Below, in pieces: positions 6,036 to 10,509 of a DNA stretch of 10,509 nucleotides. How positions within the stretch are numbered: position 1 is the stretch's first letter; each line of letters starts with the position of its first letter. Made by a program: the position numbers and the translations under genes. The notes under the pieces are model-generated. The model saw nothing but the letters and a program-made list of their open reading frames with translations, was not told the DNA's origin and did no database searches. Source of the DNA: an uncultured Gemmatimonadota bacterium (GTDB lineage: Bacteria; Gemmatimonadota; Gemmatimonadetes; Gemmatimonadales; GWC2-71-9); contig CAJVYZ010000040.1 in assembly GCA_913009915.1 (NCBI GenBank), positions 1 through 10,509 of the forward strand, given 5' to 3'.

Positions 6036-8866
6036 TGCGCCGCCGGCTCGTCGTGGCCGCACTGCTGGTGGCGGGCTCCTTGGCAGCCACTCCGGCCGCG
6101 GCCCAGTTTTTCGCCTTCGGCCAGAACAAGATTCAGTATCGCGGCTTCGACTGGCAGGTCATCCACGGTCCCCACGTCGACCTGTATTACTACCCCGAGG
6201 AAGAGCACATCGCCGGGGTGGCGCTGGAATATGCCGAGGCAAGTTACGACACCTTGAAGCTGCGATTCGGGCATGAGGTATCCACCCGAATCCCCCTCAT
6301 CGTCTACGCCTCACACGTCGACTTCAGCCAGACCAACATCCTGCCGTTCGTACCGCCCGAAGGCATCCTCGGCGCCACCGACTTTCTGAAGCACCGAATC
6401 TCCATGCCCTTCCGGGGCAACCTGTACGAGTTCTTCGCCACGCTGCGTCACGAGATGGTGCACGTGTTCCAGATGGGGATCTCGGTGCAGGCGTACAATC
6501 GGGCACCCCGTCTCAGTCGCCCGTTCATCCCCCTGTGGTGGAGTGAAGGGTTGGCCGAGTGGTGGTCCTCCGGGGAGAGCGCCCGCGACGAGATGATCCT
6601 TCGCGACCTGGTGTTGACTGGCCGGATGCCGTCGTTCGAACAACTGACGTTCGTGCGCGGCGGGCTGGAGTATCCCCTCGGTGGCCGGATCCACCGGTGG
6701 CTGGCCAAGGTGTACGGGGACTGGCGTGTCGCCGTGTTCTATCGGGAGATGTGGCGCTATGCCACCTTCGAGGAAGCCATCTTCGCCATCTACGGCAAGA
6801 CGCTCGAACAACTGAGCGAAGAGTTCCGCTTCGCCATGATGCGCTACTACAACGACGCCATCGACGAGCGCATGCCGTTGTCCGTGGCCGGCACCAAGGT
6901 GGCCGACCGGGCCATCAACGCCACCTACGTGGCGGGGAGCGCCAACGATGGCGGCAAGGTGGTCTACTTGGCCCCCGGCAACGGATACATCTCCATCTAC
7001 CTGGAAGATTTGCGAACGGGAAAGCGCGGGAAGGTCATTACCGGGGGGCGCTCGGAAAACTATGAAACGTTCCACCCGTTCTCCTCACGCCTGGACGCCA
7101 GCCGTGAAGGGTACCTCCTGTTCTCGTCGCAACGACACGAACGCGATGCCCTGGTCATTTGGAACCTGGTCGAGGGCGACCTGGCCGGGCGCTACCAGTT
7201 CCCCGACATCACCTCGATCGTCTCGCCCCACTGGGCCCCCGATGGCCTGAGCATTTTCTTCAGCGGGCTGTCGGACGCGGGCATCTCGGACCTCTACCGC
7301 GTCTGGCTACCCGACGGGCGGGTCGAACGGCTGACCGACGACCAGTACCAGGACCTGGACCCGGCGCCCAGCCCGGACGGCACCCGGTTGGTGTGGGCGT
7401 CCGACCGCACGGCCGGAGGCCTCGACGGCGCCAAGAACCTCTTCGTCATGGATTTGGCAACCAAGGACATCCGCCAGATCACCTACGGAATGTGGGTCGA
7501 CGAAACACCGGTATGGGCCGGGAGCGGGCGAGTGTACTACGCGTCGGACCGCGACGGGATCCTCAACGTGTTTTCCATCGACGAGTTCGGGGCCGGACGC
7601 CGGGAGACCTCCGCCTGGACCGGCGCGTTCGACCCCTCGTACGTGCCCGAGAAGGATGGATTGGTGGTGTCGGGCTACCATCGACAATCGCTTAACGTCT
7701 ACTTCCTGCCGCCCGACGCGGAAGCGGAACAGTTCACCTTTGCCCCTCCGACGATGTTGGAGGAACACAGTCGGTGGCAGTGGCCTGCCAGCGACGAGAC
7801 TGAAGCGATGGCCCTGCAGAGTGAGCCCTACGAGAGGAGGATGACGGTCGACATCGCTGCCGCCGAAGCGGTCGCCATCCCCGGTTTCGGAGCGGCCCAA
7901 GGGGCGGCGATCATGTTCAGCGACTTGCTCAACGACGACGTCATCGTCGCATCGATATCCACCTACTCGGGCCCCAACTTTTCGGACATTTTCGACAACA
8001 TCAACATTTCGGCCTACTACATCAACCGAAGGCGGAGAGTGAACTGGGGCTTGGGCGTGTTTCGCACCAACGGGACCGCGTTCGAAGCCGGCAGCCGGTT
8101 CGCCTCGTATATCGAAAAGGCAATCGGCGGCATCGGACTGTTGAGCTATCCCTTGAACCGATTCAACCGGATCGAGGCACAGCTCCAGGTGGCGTACTCC
8201 GATCGCTTCGATTTCGTTCTGGCCCCGCGCGACCCGCGGCGCACCGGCATCATCGTCTCCAATTTCGTCAGCTTCATACGCGACAACTCGTTGTGGACCC
8301 CGGTCGGCCCCATCGACGGCGGCCGGTTCAGCATTACCGCGGGCATCTCCAAGGACTTCACCAATGCCCGATTCGACAGCTTCCTCCTCGCCGTCGATTG
8401 GCGGCGGTACTTCCGGATCGCCGCCCACACGGCCTACTCGCTCCGTCTGATCGGTTGGTATAGCGGTGGCGACCGGCCCACGCGCATCAACATCGGCGGC
8501 ACCCACGCCATTCGCGGCTTCCCGCTCTTCGGCGAGGTCACCGGCACCAAGGCGTGGATGATCAACAATGAACTCCGCTTCCCCTTCCTCAGGTACCTGA
8601 CCTTCGGCACCCCGGCCGGAGCGCTCCGCTTCCCCGCACTCCAGGGCGCCCTCACCTTCGACCTGGGGCAGGCCACCATCCCCAACGTGACCCGGCGGGG
8701 CGTCCTCGGCAGCGCCGGCGCCGGGCTGCGCTGGGGGCTCTGGCCCTTCGCCGTGGTGCGGATGGACGTCGGCTACCGGTTCGGCTCCGGCTTTGCTGCC
8801 TACGGCCTCTCTCCCAATTGGTGGGAGGGTAGCTATCTTCAGGTCTGGTTCGGCTTCGACTACTAG
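6032..8866 (+). CDS. Three-module outer-membrane protein: gluzincin-type metallopeptidase, TolB/PD40-like beta-propeller, Omp85-type barrel
   Basis: The 944-residue product starts with a signal peptide ending ATPAAA-Q (about residue 24). Residues about 35-285 are a peptidase-MA-like domain: HEMVH at 140-144 gives two zinc ligands and the catalytic Glu141, and WWSEGLAEW at 169-177 offers Glu172 as third ligand. Residues about 290-600 carry PD40-type propeller repeats (HWAPDG at 400-405, PSPDGTRLVWASDR at 446-459, VYYASDRDGILNVFSID at 501-517). Residues about 610-944 look like an Omp85/BamA-type barrel: the loop-6 motif IGGTHAIRGF at 821-830, then NNELRFPF at 845-852, and a terminal strand ending in aromatic FDY. 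The peptidase and propeller would lie in the periplasm or at the surface, joined to the barrel. ATG 6032 overlaps the previous stop; ATG 6035 is an equal alternative. The frame extends back to 5801, but that lacks a signal peptide. The substrate is unknown. Confidence 0.88.
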   Translation: MMRRRLVVAALLVAGSLAATPAAAQFFAFGQNKIQYRGFDWQVIHGPHVDLYYYPEEEHIAGVALEYAEASYDTLKLRFGHEVSTRIPLIVYASHVDFSQTNILPFVPPEGILGATDFLKHRISMPFRGNLYEFFATLRHEMVHVFQMGISVQAYNRAPRLSRPFIPLWWSEGLAEWWSSGESARDEMILRDLVLTGRMPSFEQLTFVRGGLEYPLGGRIHRWLAKVYGDWRVAVFYREMWRYATFEEAIFAIYGKTLEQLSEEFRFAMMRYYNDAIDERMPLSVAGTKVADRAINATYVAGSANDGGKVVYLAPGNGYISIYLEDLRTGKRGKVITGGRSENYETFHPFSSRLDASREGYLLFSSQRHERDALVIWNLVEGDLAGRYQFPDITSIVSPHWAPDGLSIFFSGLSDAGISDLYRVWLPDGRVERLTDDQYQDLDPAPSPDGTRLVWASDRTAGGLDGAKNLFVMDLATKDIRQITYGMWVDETPVWAGSGRVYYASDRDGILNVFSIDEFGAGRRETSAWTGAFDPSYVPEKDGLVVSGYHRQSLNVYFLPPDAEAEQFTFAPPTMLEEHSRWQWPASDETEAMALQSEPYERRMTVDIAAAEAVAIPGFGAAQGAAIMFSDLLNDDVIVASISTYSGPNFSDIFDNINISAYYINRRRRVNWGLGVFRTNGTAFEAGSRFASYIEKAIGGIGLLSYPLNRFNRIEAQLQVAYSDRFDFVLAPRDPRRTGIIVSNFVSFIRDNSLWTPVGPIDGGRFSITAGISKDFTNARFDSFLLAVDWRRYFRIAAHTAYSLRLIGWYSGGDRPTRINIGGTHAIRGFPLFGEVTGTKAWMINNELRFPFLRYLTFGTPAGALRFPALQGALTFDLGQATIPNVTRRGVLGSAGAGLRWGLWPFAVVRMDVGYRFGSGFAAYGLSPNWWEGSYLQVWFGFDY

Positions 8867-8888
8867 CCCTCACCATCCATAACTGCTG

Positions 8889-9608
8889 ATGCTACAACGG
8901 TTTCTGCTTGACCCCCGGACGCTGGTGCTCTATCTTGCCGTCGTGGGCACCGGCTGCAGCTCCGGCCCTGTGACACTGGTGCCGGAGACCGCCCACCGCG
9001 TCGCCGCCGAGGAAGCTTTGGCGTGGTCGGCCGAAACGGTACCAACCGGGTACCAGCTATACCGGTTCAAGTGGAACTTTCGGGATGAACGTGCCAGCGC
9101 CGGTGGCCGAGGCAGCGCCAGGATTGCTCCACCCGATTCTCTGCGGTTCGATGCCGCGGGGCCATTCAACTCGGGCGCCTTGGCGGGCATGGTGGTCGGA
9201 GGGCAGGCCGAGTGGACCGACCCGGCCGACGCCAAGGACACTGTCCTCGACGTCCTGGTGGGCGCCGACTACACGCCGTTGTTCTGGACCATGTTCGGTA
9301 TGGCCCGGCCGGGGGGCGCCACCGATACCCTCACGGCCTTCACCGACATCGACGCCCGCGTCTGGCAATACGTATCGGGACCCGATACCGTCCAGTATGC
9401 CCGCTTGGACGGCGAACAGCCGAAGTTCATCGCGATGGTCCGTCGGGCCGGTAAGCTGATCGGCCGGACCGAGACCCGCCTGGGGGCCGATGGCACACTG
9501 GAATCCGCTCGACTCATCCTGCCGAAGTCCCGGCTCGATCTGGAATTCTACCGGCACAGCACTCCGGATTCGTTCCCGATGGAGATTTGGCGCCCCGCTG
9601 CTCCTTAG
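8889..9608 (+). CDS. Putative lipoprotein, LolA/LolB-like (possible DUF4292 relative)
   Basis: This 239-residue protein has a hydrophobic N terminus ending at Cys23 (VVGTGCSSG). The TG-C positions fit a lipobox, although Gly at -3 is unusual, so lipid attachment is likely but not certain. The mature part reads as beta-rich: GGRGSARIAPPDSLRFDAAGP (72-92), then GMVVGGQAEWTDP, and a charged C-terminal half. A periplasmic half-barrel like that of the LolA/LolB family, which carries lipoproteins or lipids to the outer membrane, is suggested by this layout and the lipoprotein neighbours. I cannot show the fold from sequence alone. No Shine-Dalgarno precedes the ATG, which lies 22 bases after the previous stop. 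The 3' end overlaps the frame of the LptE-like gene. Confidence 0.7.
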   Translation: MLQRFLLDPRTLVLYLAVVGTGCSSGPVTLVPETAHRVAAEEALAWSAETVPTGYQLYRFKWNFRDERASAGGRGSARIAPPDSLRFDAAGPFNSGALAGMVVGGQAEWTDPADAKDTVLDVLVGADYTPLFWTMFGMARPGGATDTLTAFTDIDARVWQYVSGPDTVQYARLDGEQPKFIAMVRRAGKLIGRTETRLGADGTLESARLILPKSRLDLEFYRHSTPDSFPMEIWRPAAP

Positions 9609-10068
9609 CCTCGCCCTGGCCTCATGCTACGGATTCAGTGGCGGCGGCCTGCCGCCCGAGGTCAAGACAGTCGCCATCCTGCCGTTCGACAACCTCACCG
9701 CCGAGCCGACCCTCACCCAACAAGTCATGACTTCCGTCCGTGAGGCGGTGGAGAACAGGCTGGGACTACGGGCCGCCGGTGAAGACCAGGCGGATGCCAT
9801 CGTGCGCGGGACCATTACCCGCTACGACCCCGACCTCCCGGTCGCCTTTCAGGGGGGCGTAGCCAACCAGGTCGACGTCACTCGCAGGTTGGTCCGGCTG
9901 ACGGTCAGGGTGGAAATCTACGACCAGAATGCCGGCCGAACCTTGTGGGAGCGGAACGCATTGACGGTCGAGGGCGACTACGAAACCGGGCGGGAGCAGG
10001 ATGGAATCGACAAGGCCCTGAACCTACTCATCACCGACATCGTGGACGGAGCGCAATCGCAATGGTAG
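9490..10068 (+). CDS. lptE: LptE-like lipopolysaccharide-assembly lipoprotein (start unresolved)
   Basis: LptE is an outer-membrane lipoprotein that plugs LptD in the lipopolysaccharide export machine. Seen: a lipobox LALASC with the acceptor Cys at 9625-9627, then YGFSGGGLPPEVKTVAI, FDN and T in the order usual for LptE (Cys-Gly/Tyr, strand, F-x-N-x-T), then an ADAIVRGTITRY segment and a mature part of about 147 residues. The first in-frame ATG (9490) gives an N-terminal region of about 30 residues before the hydrophobic core, too long for a lipoprotein signal and lying fully inside the upstream gene. No ATG, GTG or TTG lies near 9580, where the signal should begin; ATT at 9568 and CTG at 9598 are the only nearby alternatives. 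An ATG at 9579 is one base out of frame. The start given is therefore the longest possible one. The gene probably belongs to the same operon. Confidence 0.75.
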   Translation: MAHWNPLDSSCRSPGSIWNSTGTALRIRSRWRFGAPLLLSLALASCYGFSGGGLPPEVKTVAILPFDNLTAEPTLTQQVMTSVREAVENRLGLRAAGEDQADAIVRGTITRYDPDLPVAFQGGVANQVDVTRRLVRLTVRVEIYDQNAGRTLWERNALTVEGDYETGREQDGIDKALNLLITDIVDGAQSQW

Positions 10069-10343
10069 CGGTCGCCATGTCGCGCAACCGCCGAGGCGCC
10101 GGCAGCCGCGGCTGTCTGATTTCGTTCCTGCTCCTGGCGGTCGCTCTCTACTACGGGATCAACATCGGCGAGGTGTGGTACCGCTACCAACAGATGGAAG
10201 AGGAGATGACTTCCCAGGCACGGATGGCGCCCGGCATATCCGACCATGTCATCCGCCGCCGGTTGCAGGCCAAAGCGGATGCCTTGGGCCTCCCGCCCGA
10301 GGCGCGGAAATTCAGTATCATCCGGTCGGGACAGGCCCGGCAT
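10062..10343 (+). CDS. Single-pass membrane protein of unknown function, 3' end lost at adapter junction
   Basis: Ninety-four residues are visible before the adapter begins. A basic N terminus (RNRRGAGSR) is followed by one hydrophobic segment (about residues 18-34), then a charged region with YRYQQMEEEM and IRRRLQAKADALGLPPEARKF, which looks helical. The layout resembles small membrane-anchored proteins near pilus or envelope genes, but I do not recognise the family with confidence. ATG 10062 overlaps the lptE stop and has GGAG at 10048-10051; ATG 10077 is an alternative. The true C terminus lies beyond this contig. The 19 codons after 10343 (RSEERRVGKECRSRWSPYH) are translated adapter and must not be counted. 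Confidence 0.65.
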
Positions 10344-10401
10344 AGATCGGAAGAGCGTCGTGTAGGGAAAGAGTGTAGATCTCGGTGGTCGCCGTATCAT
10401 T
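10344..10401. other. Illumina TruSeq-type adapter sequence (artifact)
   Basis: The 58 bases begin AGATCGGAAGAGC, continue through GTCGTGTAGGGAAAGAGTGT and end GTATCATT. This is the reverse complement of the Illumina universal adapter. It is sequencing read-through at a contig end, not genomic DNA. Its translations on both strands (RSEERRVGKEC on +, and FFLMIRRPPRSTLFPYTTLF on -) are known contaminant peptides. Confidence 0.98.
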
Positions 10402-10509
10402 AAAAAAAAAACCCCCACCCCCCTCCCCCCCCTCCCCCTCCCCCCCCCCTTCCCTACACCAACTGCATTGCTCGCTATCTTGTTGCTCCTCCTTCCGTTT
10501 GTCCCCGTT
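10402..10509. other. Poly-A and C-rich low-quality tail after the adapter (artifact)
   Basis: Ten A residues (10402-10411) are followed by almost pure C with scattered T to about 10450, then CT-rich sequence unlike the rest of the window. This is what base calling yields after an insert and its adapter are exhausted. No gene or biological repeat should be read here. Confidence 0.93.

Noticed and set aside
7307..8506. Minus-strand open frame of 399 codons opposite the propeller and barrel region
   Set aside because: It is antisense to clear coding sequence with recognised domains; its residue pattern is that of a GC-driven shadow.
1..10343. CRISPR array, tRNA, rRNA, transposon ends, toxin-antitoxin or phage-defence system
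   Set aside because: No repeat-spacer pattern, RNA gene signature, transposase motif or defence-domain motif was seen on either strand.
10344..10418. Open frames through the adapter on both strands, including a minus-strand ORF beginning MGVFFLMIRRPP
   Set aside because: They are translations of Illumina adapter and noise, not genes.
10402..10460. Poly-A/poly-C tract as a possible repeat or terminator
   Set aside because: It directly follows the adapter and is post-insert base-calling noise.

Overview
The window is about 10.3 kb of GC-rich bacterial chromosome followed by about 166 bases that are not biological. From base 10344 the sequence is Illumina adapter (10344-10401), then poly-A and C-rich noise, so the window ends at an untrimmed contig end. 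The gene content points to a Gram-negative, outer-membrane bacterium: an LptE-like lipoprotein, an LpxH-like phosphoesterase, an Omp85-type barrel and glutamate racemase. The mix of a DUF5683-type protein, a secreted HEAT-repeat cyclophilin and a metallopeptidase/propeller/barrel protein suggests Gemmatimonadota or a related phylum. That placement is an inference from remembered family composition, not from a search.

Layout. Bases 1-216 hold the 3' end of an unrecognised small basic protein. Bases 217-375 hold no clear gene. A tightly packed + strand cluster follows: a diacylglycerol/lipid kinase family protein (376-1257), a small DUF5683-like secreted protein (1254-1769) and glutamate racemase murI (1766-2566), joined by ATGA stop/start overlaps. 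Converging on it from the minus strand is an LpxH-like metallophosphoesterase (2600-3328). A 181-bp divergent region (3329-3509) separates that gene from a second + strand operon. This contains a YbgC-type hotdog thioesterase (3510-3980), a HEAT-repeat/cyclophilin protein (3996-6035), a 944-residue metallopeptidase/beta-propeller/outer-membrane-barrel protein (6032-8866), a LolA/LolB-like putative lipoprotein (8889-9608), an LptE-like lipoprotein (start unresolved, ends 10068) and a single-pass membrane protein cut off by the adapter (10062-10343).

Taken together, most genes serve the cell envelope: peptidoglycan precursor supply (MurI), lipid metabolism (lipid kinase, thioesterase, LpxH-like enzyme), periplasmic protein folding (cyclophilin) and outer-membrane assembly or proteolysis (Omp85 fusion, LolB-like, LptE-like). 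No defence system, CRISPR, mobile element, tRNA or rRNA was seen. The most unusual object is the three-module peptidase/propeller/Omp85 protein, coupled by an ATGA overlap to the HEAT-cyclophilin gene. Two genes (the lipid kinase and lptE) have start-region anomalies that could be residual indels or misread starts.
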